NCBI RefSeq assembly: GCF_018127925.1
Contig: NZ_CP072347.1
Span: 1,242,501 to 1,306,500 of the forward strand
Reading direction: 5' to 3'
DNA: 64,000 nt
DNA from: Prevotella melaninogenica
GTDB lineage: Bacteria > Bacteroidota > Bacteroidia > Bacteroidales > Bacteroidaceae
The position numbers were made by a program, and so were the translations under genes. The notes beneath the pieces are model-generated. The model was not told where the DNA came from. It made no database searches and saw nothing but the letters and a program-made list of their open reading frames with translations. Shown piece by piece: positions 9,104 to 17,572 of the stretch (position 1 is the stretch's first letter; the number at the start of each line of letters is the position of its first letter).

Positions 9104-9134
9104 CAAAATTAAGTAATTTATTTGGAAGTGGCAA
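9104..9134 (-). promoter_or_regulatory. Promoter-like pair just before the HU/SPOR gene
   Basis: On the minus strand: TTG (9134-9132), 20-base spacer, TAATTTTG (9111-9104), only five bases before the chosen GTG. If used, the mRNA would be nearly leaderless. Confidence 0.4.
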
Positions 9135-9205
9135 GTCCCCAACGTTAAATTCTTATTTGAATAATGAAAAAGGAAATAATCCTTCCGATAATCGATAAAA
9201 CTTAC

Positions 9206-9213
9206 TATCTTTG
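9206..9213 (+). promoter_or_regulatory. -7 box of rfbC
   Basis: TATCTTTG followed by CAATAAG, 23 bases before the rfbC ATG at 9237. Divergent from the HU/SPOR promoter. Confidence 0.55.
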
Positions 9214-9236
9214 CAATAAGAACTAAAAATAAAGCA

Positions 9237-9791
9237 ATGGAGTTTATTAAGACAGAAATTGATGGCGTTTGGATTATTGAACCTAAGGTGTTCAATGACG
9301 ACAGAGGTTATTTCTTTGAATCATTCAAACAGGCTGAATTCGACAAAAACGTTGGTTATCATGTTGATTTCATACAGGACAATGAGTCTAAATCAAGCTA
9401 TGGTGTTCTGCGTGGACTACATTACCAAGAGGGCGATACCGCACAGGCTAAGCTGGTGCGTGTCATCAAAGGTAAGGTAGTTGATGTGGCTGTTGACCTT
9501 CGCAAGAGCTCACCTACATTCGGAAAGTATGTTATGGTTGAGTTGTCTGACGAGAATAAGCGTCAGTTCTTTGTACCACGTGGCTTTGCACATGGCTTCC
9601 TCGTTCTGTCTGATGAGGCAATCTTTACTTATAAGGTGGACAATGTTTACTCTCCACAGACTGAAGCAAGCCTTCGTTGGAATGATGAGACTGTAGGTGT
9701 TAAATGGCCTATCGATGCAAAGGATGTCATACTTTCAGACAAAGACCTTAACAAGGGACTGTCTTTGAAGGACGCAAAAGTATTTGAATAA
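9237..9791 (+). CDS. rfbC: dTDP-4-dehydrorhamnose 3,5-epimerase
   Basis: Third step of dTDP-L-rhamnose synthesis for surface polysaccharides. The 184-residue length fits. Family motifs: FNDDRGYFFESF, GVLRGLHYQ with the catalytic histidine, KVVDVAVDLR, PRGFAHGFLVLSDEA and the C-terminal SLRWNDETVGVKWP. The other rml genes are not next to it, so it is a scattered copy. It is transcribed divergently from the HU/SPOR gene, with a TATCTTTG box 23 bases before the start. Confidence 0.95.
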   Translation: MEFIKTEIDGVWIIEPKVFNDDRGYFFESFKQAEFDKNVGYHVDFIQDNESKSSYGVLRGLHYQEGDTAQAKLVRVIKGKVVDVAVDLRKSSPTFGKYVMVELSDENKRQFFVPRGFAHGFLVLSDEAIFTYKVDNVYSPQTEASLRWNDETVGVKWPIDAKDVILSDKDLNKGLSLKDAKVFE

Positions 9792-9894
9792 ACACCAAAA
9801 TCATTTACAATATCGGGCGCAGTGATTGTGCGTCCGACATAACAAATTTATTTACGAACGTACAATCGGAGCGTTCTACTATGTATCAGTAAAG

Positions 9895-10686
9895 ATGAAA
9901 CAGAAGTTATTTGTCTGCATATTAACGTTACTGGTTCTTTTAACAGCTTGCCACAATCGTGGAGCTGATTATCAACAGCAACATGAGGACAAGCAAGCAA
10001 AAGAGATGTTGCAGGGCTTATGGACCAATGGAGAGAATAGTGATCCTGCTATGTTAGTAAAGGGAGATAGCATCTTCTACCCTGACTCTGCAAGTATGCC
10101 TGTACGCTTCTGGATTTATCAAGATACAATCTACCTGCAAGGTCAAAACATTCATGGCTATAAAATTGAGAAACAGGCTGCTCACCTACTGAAATTTGCC
10201 AACCAAAATGGTGATGAAGTAAAGTTGATAAAGAGTAATGATAAAGCGCTCTATCCTGCTTTTAACTATCATGTTTACGCTATGAACACCTTCTTGGAGC
10301 AATCACAAGATACCGTTATCTGTACAGACTTAGGTTATTTCCAGAGTAAAGTTCATGTACAAACAACATCTGATAAGGTGGTTAAGTCAACTTATAACGA
10401 TAACGGAGTAGAAGTTGATAACATCTATCTTGATAATGTTGCATTACTGCGATTGTACAATCATGGTACTCCTGTCTTCGCACATGACTTCCGTAAGCAG
10501 GAGTTCCAGTCGCTTATCCCTAAGAGTTTTCTCTCTCGCAGCATCCTGCGTAAGATGTATTTCACACATGCTGATGCCAAAGCACTCTACTATTATGTTA
10601 TTATCGGAATCCCTGATGCTGCCACAACATACGTTATCGAACTGAGAGTAACTCCTGATGGAAGAATGAGTAAGAAGTTAAAGTAA
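9895..10686 (+). CDS. DUF4738-like lipoprotein
   Basis: I start at the ATG at 9895, which gives a clean lipoprotein signal (MKQKLFVCILTLLVLLTAC, lipobox LTAC, Cys19); the longer frame adds 23 non-signal residues. The mature part is about 245 residues with WTNGENSDPAMLVKGDSIFYPD, a stretch typical of the DUF4738 family in Prevotella and Bacteroides. Function unknown; it should face the periplasm or cell surface. It follows rfbC by about 100 bases and ends in a strong terminator, so read-through from rfbC is possible. Confidence 0.7.
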   Translation: MKQKLFVCILTLLVLLTACHNRGADYQQQHEDKQAKEMLQGLWTNGENSDPAMLVKGDSIFYPDSASMPVRFWIYQDTIYLQGQNIHGYKIEKQAAHLLKFANQNGDEVKLIKSNDKALYPAFNYHVYAMNTFLEQSQDTVICTDLGYFQSKVHVQTTSDKVVKSTYNDNGVEVDNIYLDNVALLRLYNHGTPVFAHDFRKQEFQSLIPKSFLSRSILRKMYFTHADAKALYYYVIIGIPDAATTYVIELRVTPDGRMSKKLK

Positions 10687-10726
10687 AATTGATTATCGTC
10701 AACAACAAATCAATATTCTAACAAAT

Positions 10727-10770
10727 AAAAAACCGTACTTAATTACGAGAGTAACTAAGTACGGTTTTTT
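10727..10770 (+). terminator. Terminator after the DUF4738 gene
   Basis: AAAAAACCGTACTTA (10727-10741) pairs with TAAGTACGGTTTTTT (10756-10770); the T-run is part of the stem, so it can act on both strands. Confidence 0.8.
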
Positions 10771-10927
10771 AATATTACCTAATTAAACAGGAAGAAGAAA
10801 CCATACTATATAAGATACTATTTATCAAATGCTTACGCCATCCTAACCACATAGAAATTCATGCCAATCAGATAACTTTTGCACACTTCTCGACGATAAG
10901 TTACCTTTATCCTTACCATAAACTTGT

Positions 10928-10992
10928 GTGGTGTTAAGCCTCCGCACGCATAGTGTTAAGCCTCCGCACCACATGTGCGGAGCACCCGCACA
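10928..10992. repeat. Family A intergenic repeat, copy 2
   Basis: Three 22-bp units in reverse orientation (GGTGTTAAGCCTCCGCAC, AGTGTTAAGCCTCCGCAC, CACATGTGCGGAGC). It lies in the 525-base gap between the DUF4738 terminator and the SMC operon; the rest of the gap shows only a weak promoter box near 11134. Confidence 0.8.
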
Positions 10993-11133
10993 ATAAGAGA
11001 AAGATGTATATAAGTTCGTCTATTACTATCCATTTCACACGAACATACCGATAAAAGGGCATGTACACGGTGTGTTTATCATAAGTTACTCAGATTTTAT
11101 CAGGAATTAGCAACATTGTTCAAAAGTAATTAT

Positions 11134-11141
11134 TATATTTG
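11134..11141 (+). promoter_or_regulatory. Possible -7 box of the Wadjet-like operon
   Basis: TATATTTG with ATTG 15 bases upstream, shorter than the usual spacing. It would give an untranslated leader of roughly 150 bases before the ATG at 11296. It is the only box of this kind I saw on the plus strand in the gap. Confidence 0.35.
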
Positions 11142-11295
11142 TATCTGTTTTAATACCTTAAGTATAAGATGCTGGTCTGAAAGCAAACAAATTCTTATCC
11201 ATACAAAACTGATGTATTAAGAAATCTTGCTTATTCCCACCTTATTCAATAATAAAGTTAAAGACTATCATACTCTTGATATATAAAACAAGCAC

Positions 11296-12495
11296 ATGGA
11301 CATACTGTCACACTTTAGAACAATAGAAGAGCTAACTAAAACACTCTCACGCGAACAAAGACTACTGAGTGAGATGTTTGAAAAGCGAAAGCTGATAAAA
11401 TTCCCCAAAGGAATAGCACTGGAGTTAGTTGGAGGGAATGAGAGCCGACTAAGTAGGCTCATTGACTATGGTGTAGTAGTAGAAACTGGCAATTCTCTTG
11501 AAATAGAGAGCGACTATCTTAATTTCTTCGAGGAGGTACTGAACGTGAATGAGGAAATAAGTGTGTTAAGTGTGCAGGAATGTATCAACACACTAAAGGA
11601 GCATATCACTTATTTCCTACAAGAGACAAACGTAAATCGGAAGGCTGGCTACCAAGATAGTGTACGCCAAATCTTGAAGAAGACAGGCTTTAGGACGTTG
11701 AAAAATGTAGTGGACTTGAAACGAAACATGGACAACACCTATAAGCAAGAACCAAACTATCTCAACAAGAAAACGAAACTCCAGAACCTTGATGAGAAAA
11801 GTCATAGCATACGCTCGATGATACGTGAATGTGAGAAACTAATGGACAATGAGCAAGCCTTCTTCATTATGGCCAATGACCCACACATGGCTAAGACTTG
11901 TAGCAATGTAAGACACGATTTCGTTGAAGCCTATCATGCACTGATGGAGATAGATAGACAAATTATTGTCTATATCAATCAAATAGACCAACAGAACCAG
12001 CTTTACAAGAAGATACGCAAATTAAAGTATCTGAAAGACCAAGTTCTCATCAAGACAGAAACTAATATTACACAAGTATTAGAAGATAACAATCCGCTAT
12101 GGATGGAGTCTCGGCAATATAGTAAGATTCGTCTTTCATTGGAGGCATTAAGAGAAAATGATGAGATAGCAAAGGTTTTAAGGAGAATAGCAGAACGTAA
12201 CGGTATACAAAAGACGTCACGAACAGAGGCAGAGCCACTTACAAAGGAAGACTTACAAGAGCAAGTACAACTTCTGAAAGAGATTGACCCTACTGAAGTC
12301 TGGAATGCCTTTGCTGCATCAAGCTACAATTTATTTGAGTTCATCCTAAAGTATAACTATACCACAAAACGTGAAATAGAAGATCATGCAACCCTCTTTT
12401 GTCAACTTGTCATCCTACATTCTGACGAATGTAAAATGACAGGAGAATACGCAACTTACCAAAACATTGAATATCCAATCATCTATGCGAAATAA
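11296..12495 (+). CDS. jetA: Wadjet-like kleisin subunit (JetA/MukF-like)
   Basis: First gene of a four-gene condensin-type operon. The 399-residue protein is highly charged and mostly helical: an N-terminal region (MDILSHFRTIEELTKTLSR) that could be a winged helix, a long central helical part with coiled-coil character (about 150-260), and a C-terminal domain ending TYQNIEYPIIYAK. No enzymatic motif is visible. Position, size and helical layout match the kleisin that bridges the SMC heads in JetABC/MukBEF. The call rests more on gene order next to an unmistakable SMC gene than on sequence motifs. It overlaps the next gene by 11 bases. Confidence 0.72.
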   Translation: MDILSHFRTIEELTKTLSREQRLLSEMFEKRKLIKFPKGIALELVGGNESRLSRLIDYGVVVETGNSLEIESDYLNFFEEVLNVNEEISVLSVQECINTLKEHITYFLQETNVNRKAGYQDSVRQILKKTGFRTLKNVVDLKRNMDNTYKQEPNYLNKKTKLQNLDEKSHSIRSMIRECEKLMDNEQAFFIMANDPHMAKTCSNVRHDFVEAYHALMEIDRQIIVYINQIDQQNQLYKKIRKLKYLKDQVLIKTETNITQVLEDNNPLWMESRQYSKIRLSLEALRENDEIAKVLRRIAERNGIQKTSRTEAEPLTKEDLQEQVQLLKEIDPTEVWNAFAASSYNLFEFILKYNYTTKREIEDHATLFCQLVILHSDECKMTGEYATYQNIEYPIIYAK

Positions 12496-13042
12496 CACTC
12501 AACGAATATATGAACGATTAATCCGCGGAGAATTCCTCTCTGTTGACAGTTCTGACAATTCTATCCGCCATCTATATGATGACTTAGAAGAAAACTTTGA
12601 AGATTATGCAGACTACTTTAAGGAGATTGGTCTACAATTAGAACAAGGCAATGGTTACTTCTACTTCTCTCGTATAGGGGAAGGAAAACAAGCTATAGAA
12701 CAGAAGTTAGAGAGTTTCTCTAAGTGGCTTGATTATCTTGACTTCCTTAAATGCTACAATCAAGCATTCTCGGCTGGCTATCAATTTCGTAAAGGACATC
12801 TGATAGAACAAATCAGTTTAGATATTGAATTGAAGGAAAAAGCTAACCACCTGTTTAAGAAGTATGGCGCAGGCTCAAATCAAGAGATAGTGAACAAGCT
12901 ACTCCAAGAGATGCAAAACATGGGGTTTGCTGAATGTGTCAATATTCAAGATGAGACTTTTAAGATAACCTCTGCATTCCGTTATGCTGAGGAATTGGTT
13001 AACATGATTCAAATAGCTAACGAAGATGAAATACCTGAATAG
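12485..13042 (+). CDS. jetB: Wadjet-like KITE subunit (JetB/MukE-like)
   Basis: 185 residues from the ATG at 12485, inside the end of jetA (11-base overlap); an upstream in-frame TTG at 12467 is less likely. The protein is acidic and helical, with two probable winged-helix domains: about 1-90 (RIYERLIRGEFLSVDSSDN...) and about 110-175 (EIVNKLLQEMQNMGFAECV...FKITSAFRYAEELV). This matches the small KITE/MukE-like subunit that binds the kleisin. It overlaps jetC by 17 bases, which suggests translational coupling and fixed stoichiometry. Confidence 0.72.
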   Translation: MRNNTQRIYERLIRGEFLSVDSSDNSIRHLYDDLEENFEDYADYFKEIGLQLEQGNGYFYFSRIGEGKQAIEQKLESFSKWLDYLDFLKCYNQAFSAGYQFRKGHLIEQISLDIELKEKANHLFKKYGAGSNQEIVNKLLQEMQNMGFAECVNIQDETFKITSAFRYAEELVNMIQIANEDEIPE

Positions 13043-16000
13043 AATCATATTTATCAATAGTGCTAATATTCCTTATGCTGAAATATCAGTAGATGGCAAC
13101 GTGCATTTCACTGGGACACAGGGTGTAGGAAAGAGTACAGTACTAAGAGCACTACTGTTCTTCTACAATGCCGACAAGCATAAGTTGGGTATTCAACAAG
13201 GCCAGAAGTCGTTTGATGAGTTCTATTTCCGCCAATCTAACTCGCATATCCTCTATGAGGTAATGCGTGATAATGGAGCATATACCATATTAGTCAACCG
13301 ATACCAAGGACGTGCTTCTTGGCGCTTTATTGATGCACCATACCAAAGGGAGTGGCTCATTGACAATGATAAACAGGTATTAAGTGACTGGGTGAAGATA
13401 CGTGAACGTATTGATAAGAATGTGAGTGTATCGGCAAGAATCGACTCAGGGGTGATGTTTAAGGATATCATCTTTGGTAATACACACGACCATAAGTTTA
13501 CTCGCTATGCCTTAGTACAGAGTTCCCACTATCAAAACATACCCCGAAGTATTCAAAATGTATTCCTTAACACGAAGTTGGATGCTGACTTTGTGAAGAA
13601 TACTATCATCCAGTCAATGGCTGACGAAGACCACCCTATTGATTTACAAACGTACAGAAGACTGGTAACAGACTTTGAAAGGGAATACGATGAAATAGAC
13701 TGTTGGTTCCGACAGACACGTGACGGAATTTATCCCGTACGCCAGCAGGCACTGAAAATAGCAGAACAGGGCCGTAAGATTGTTGCGTTTGATCAGCAAC
13801 TACTTGATGTATGGCACATGCTGAACTATGTTGTAGCGGACGATGAACAACAAATACCACTATTGGAAAGTAAACTTGTAGATGTAAGAAACAATATTGA
13901 GAAAGAGAGTAAACGTCAGAAGGAACTTAAAGCAGACTATGACAAAGAAAAAGACTCACTCAATCAAGACCTTGGAGGAAAGAATAGTAAACTGAAAGAG
14001 ATAGCTGAGAAACGGAAGTATTTTGATGCTATCAATATAAAAGAAAAGGTTGCTCTTAACGCCCGTGAGAAGTCATTAAAGTATGAGGCGGATGAGAAAA
14101 AAATGCTATTGGATGATTTGCTCAAAACGAATGAATCAATAGCAGAGAAATATAATATCGCCAAAACAAAACTTGAAAATGCTCATCAAGCATTTACCAA
14201 TAGGCTGAGAGAGGCTTTGTATACAAAGCAAACAGAGCTACAACAAGAACGAAATCGCTATGAAGAAAAGCGTTCTAAGAACAGAAATCAGGTTATGAAC
14301 CTGTATCGTACCTTATCACTTGAATCTAAAGAACGCCTTCAAAGCCTTATAGCTGAACAGTATAGAACAGATAGTAGACTTAAAGAACTGCGTCAATGGC
14401 ACCCTAAAGAGGATGATATTAAGCTGGTAAAGGAGCAACTGGTACAATTAGATATCAAAGAAAAGGCGAACGAAGCACAGCAGACAACTGTTAGAATTCA
14501 AATAGAAAAGCTGACTAACGAATTCGAAATGAAAGAGGCTGAGTTGAAACAAGCCTCTTTGCAGGAACAAAAGCGATTGGAAGACAATCGTGCGATATGC
14601 CGTAATGAGATTGAAAGAATCAACGACTTGCTATCACATCTGGATGACTCGCTGTATCATTGGTTGTGTGAGAATGCTGAAGGATGGGAAGATACGATTG
14701 GAAAAGTTGTAGATGAAGAACGAATACTCTATGCGCAAGGACTTGAACCAACGTTAGACTATAAAACAAACAACTTATTTGGTGTAAGACTCAACTTAGA
14801 CAACATTGAGTCAACTCACCGTACTCCTGATGAGTATCGGACAGAGAAGAAGAAATTAGAAGAACGACTTCAACTTCTGAATAGACAGTTATCACAACTG
14901 CCAATAACCCTCCAAGAGGAAATATCTAAACTTGGTAAGAAGTATGGTAACCTACTTAAACCATTGCGTCAAGAGGCTACTCAGTTAAGAGTGGAGGTTG
15001 ATCAAATACCTATAAAGAGACAGAACCTGCAGAACCAATGGCATAAATTAGAGATGGAAGAGCAGGAAATAATCTCAAGCGAACAAGAGTTACGTATGCG
15101 TGCATTCAATGATGCCACTCTTAAAGTTGAAGCTGAGAAAGAAAGGCAAGCTAAGAATGATGCTAAGAACGAAAAGGACTTGAAGGAACTTGATGCTGCT
15201 TTCAATAGGTCTGTAAAGGCACTTAATAATGAACTACATGCGTTTCAAGAGCAACAAAAGTCTGAATCCGAATTGCATAATCAGGAGTTTGAAAATCAAA
15301 AAGCTCAACTTGACAAGCAACAAAAAGCTGAGCTTGAAGGTAAGGGAGTAGATATCAAACTATTGAACGAATATCGCAAAGCACTTGATGAACTTAACAA
15401 GCTACTTCAACAGATAGAAACAGACCGCAATGACGTAATCAAATACGAAGATGCGGTGGAGTCTCTATTCTCCAAAGAGGCTGATATTAGAAACAATATA
15501 AAGGAGATTGGGCAGCGACTTATTATGTTGCAACAACGTTACGAAGACAAGAGAATACGCATAGAGAAGAAGAGGCAGGGATTTGAAGACCAACAGAGAG
15601 CGATCCAAAAAGACCTCGCTCATAGACGAGATGGACTAAATCAATATCATCAAGTTATAGAAAATGAACACTTAGTATCCAACGATTATCTTGCTGATAA
15701 TAAGGTTAAGTCTACACATTTAGACTGTCTACAGCTAATAAGTCAGCTGAGAGGCACCATTAATCAGAAACGAGAAGCCATTGAGATACTAAAAGGAACA
15801 GTCGTAAACTTCAATCGTAACTTTAAGCCTCAGAATGCTTTTCACTTCAACACAATGCCTATCACAGACGCAGATTATATGCAGATTGCAGTTGACTTAC
15901 AAGAGTTTATCGACAATAATAAGATAGAAGAGTATCGAAGACGTACCAGTGAACATTATAAAGACATCTTAGGACGTATTTCAACTGAGGTCGGCGCGTT

Positions 16001-16673
16001 GATGAAACGTAGATCAGATGTAGATGGAGTAATCCTTGACATCAATCGAGACTTTGTTGAGAAGAACTTTGCTGGAGTTATTAAAAGTATAGAATTAAGA
16101 GCAAATGAGTCGTCAGACAAGCTTATGCAGTTGCTTATATCCATTCATAATTACTGCATAGAGAATGCTCTTTCTATAGGAGAACTTAACCTCTTCTCAA
16201 GTGATAATCGTGATGAAGTAAACCGAAAGGTTGTAGACTATCTGAAGAGCTTATCTCGTCAGTTACAGAACGAGCCAAATCGTAACATCGTATCATTGGG
16301 CGATGCCTTCCGTTTACAGTTCCGTGTAAAGGAGAACGACAACGATACAAGCTGGGTAGAACGCATTAATAACGTTGGTTCAGACGGAACAGACATCTTA
16401 GTGAAGGCAATGGTTAACATCATGCTTATCAACGTATTCAAGAAGAAGGCAGCCCGTAAGAGTGGTGATTTCATCGTCCATTGTATGATGGATGAGATTG
16501 GTCGTCTACATCCAAACAACATTAAAGGAATCTTACAGTTTGCCAACTCACGTAATATCCAGCTAATAAATAGTTCACCAACATCCTATAATCCGTACGA
16601 TTACCGGTACACTTACCTACTAAGCAAGCATGGTGTAAAGACGAAAGTTGAGAAACTTTTAAAGAGAATATAA
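13026..16673 (+). CDS. jetC: SMC/MukB-like ATPase of Wadjet-like system (JetC)
   Basis: A 1215-residue SMC-family ATPase. The N-terminal head has Walker A GTQGVGKST at residues 30-38 followed by LRALLFFYNADKHKLG. Two long coiled-coil arms (about 270-560 and 640-1000, rich in E, K, Q and L) flank a likely hinge. The C-terminal head has NNVGSDGTDILVKAMV as ABC signature region and Walker B FIVHCMMDEIGRL with the DE pair near 1156-1157. The short Walker A-proximal head and GSDGT signature are MukB/JetC-like, not canonical Smc-like. In known Wadjet systems this motor extrudes loops on plasmid DNA until JetD cuts it. Confidence 0.88.
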   Translation: MKYLNRIIFINSANIPYAEISVDGNVHFTGTQGVGKSTVLRALLFFYNADKHKLGIQQGQKSFDEFYFRQSNSHILYEVMRDNGAYTILVNRYQGRASWRFIDAPYQREWLIDNDKQVLSDWVKIRERIDKNVSVSARIDSGVMFKDIIFGNTHDHKFTRYALVQSSHYQNIPRSIQNVFLNTKLDADFVKNTIIQSMADEDHPIDLQTYRRLVTDFEREYDEIDCWFRQTRDGIYPVRQQALKIAEQGRKIVAFDQQLLDVWHMLNYVVADDEQQIPLLESKLVDVRNNIEKESKRQKELKADYDKEKDSLNQDLGGKNSKLKEIAEKRKYFDAINIKEKVALNAREKSLKYEADEKKMLLDDLLKTNESIAEKYNIAKTKLENAHQAFTNRLREALYTKQTELQQERNRYEEKRSKNRNQVMNLYRTLSLESKERLQSLIAEQYRTDSRLKELRQWHPKEDDIKLVKEQLVQLDIKEKANEAQQTTVRIQIEKLTNEFEMKEAELKQASLQEQKRLEDNRAICRNEIERINDLLSHLDDSLYHWLCENAEGWEDTIGKVVDEERILYAQGLEPTLDYKTNNLFGVRLNLDNIESTHRTPDEYRTEKKKLEERLQLLNRQLSQLPITLQEEISKLGKKYGNLLKPLRQEATQLRVEVDQIPIKRQNLQNQWHKLEMEEQEIISSEQELRMRAFNDATLKVEAEKERQAKNDAKNEKDLKELDAAFNRSVKALNNELHAFQEQQKSESELHNQEFENQKAQLDKQQKAELEGKGVDIKLLNEYRKALDELNKLLQQIETDRNDVIKYEDAVESLFSKEADIRNNIKEIGQRLIMLQQRYEDKRIRIEKKRQGFEDQQRAIQKDLAHRRDGLNQYHQVIENEHLVSNDYLADNKVKSTHLDCLQLISQLRGTINQKREAIEILKGTVVNFNRNFKPQNAFHFNTMPITDADYMQIAVDLQEFIDNNKIEEYRRRTSEHYKDILGRISTEVGALMKRRSDVDGVILDINRDFVEKNFAGVIKSIELRANESSDKLMQLLISIHNYCIENALSIGELNLFSSDNRDEVNRKVVDYLKSLSRQLQNEPNRNIVSLGDAFRLQFRVKENDNDTSWVERINNVGSDGTDILVKAMVNIMLINVFKKKAARKSGDFIVHCMMDEIGRLHPNNIKGILQFANSRNIQLINSSPTSYNPYDYRYTYLLSKHGVKTKVEKLLKRI

Positions 16674-16685
16674 CATCGAAAGACT

Positions 16686-17531
16686 ATGGCAGTAAGTGCA
16701 TCTATACAAGCGTTAATAGCTGGTGAGACCGTTGCAGGCTCAAGGATAAGTAATAGACTACTGACAGAACTTATTCAGGAAGGTCTATTGCAAATCATTA
16801 CACATGGGTCGAGAAAGTCGTATCGTGCTAATAACATCGAAGCATTGAAGAGATTTCTCATTGACAAGGATGAGAACTATCGGATTTTAGATGTCGATAA
16901 TTTCAACTCAAGAAGTTCTATGGCAAGCGAGACAGGAAACTCTAAACTCGTGACTGTACGTTCGTGTCCTGGATTCCCAGTGAATACGTATGAGCCTATT
17001 GAATGTCGATTGAATGAAAAGCCATTTATCATCAATCCGCAAGAAGGATGTTTCCTATTTGTTTCTGATTGGAGAACTTTTACAATTCCAGAAGATGTAA
17101 CTATCATTGGAATTGAGAACATGGAGAATTTCAGAAAAGTACGTCAACAAAGGCTCTTCTTCGATGAATATCTACATAAACACTGCCTTTCACAAAAAGT
17201 ACTGTTCGTCTCACGCTATCCACAATCAACTGATCTTAGAGAATGGCTGGTAACTATTCCCAATCCATATATCCACTTTGGTGACTTTGATTTGGCTGGT
17301 ATTCATATATTCCTGTCTGAGTTCCAGAAGCATTTAGGCACAGAACGCACATCTTTCTTAATCCCAGAAGATATCTCCTCACGATTAAGATGTGCCTCAA
17401 CAAGACGTTATAACGAACAATATGCTCGTTATAAGGATATTAAATCAGATAGAATAGAGATTCAACAATTGATAGACCTCATTCATCATGAGCGTAAAGG
17501 CTATGATCAAGAGGGTTACATTTCTCAATAA
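16686..17531 (+). CDS. jetD: TOPRIM-domain nuclease of Wadjet-like system (JetD-like, short)
   Basis: 281 residues, 12 bases after jetC. The N-terminal ~60 residues look like a winged helix (LLTELIQEGLLQIITHGSRKSYRA). The C-terminal half holds a TOPRIM core: IIGIENMENF with the catalytic Glu at 144, and HFGDFDLAG with Asp200 and Asp202 for metal binding. JetD proteins are typically longer (about 350-400 residues), so the arm domain before the TOPRIM is reduced here. In characterised Wadjet systems JetD cleaves the extruded circular DNA. The catalytic residues are all present, so it is probably active. Confidence 0.78.
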   Translation: MAVSASIQALIAGETVAGSRISNRLLTELIQEGLLQIITHGSRKSYRANNIEALKRFLIDKDENYRILDVDNFNSRSSMASETGNSKLVTVRSCPGFPVNTYEPIECRLNEKPFIINPQEGCFLFVSDWRTFTIPEDVTIIGIENMENFRKVRQQRLFFDEYLHKHCLSQKVLFVSRYPQSTDLREWLVTIPNPYIHFGDFDLAGIHIFLSEFQKHLGTERTSFLIPEDISSRLRCASTRRYNEQYARYKDIKSDRIEIQQLIDLIHHERKGYDQEGYISQ

Positions 17532-17572
17532 TAAGGACTTACAACACAAAGAGAGCAACCTATCCAAAGACC

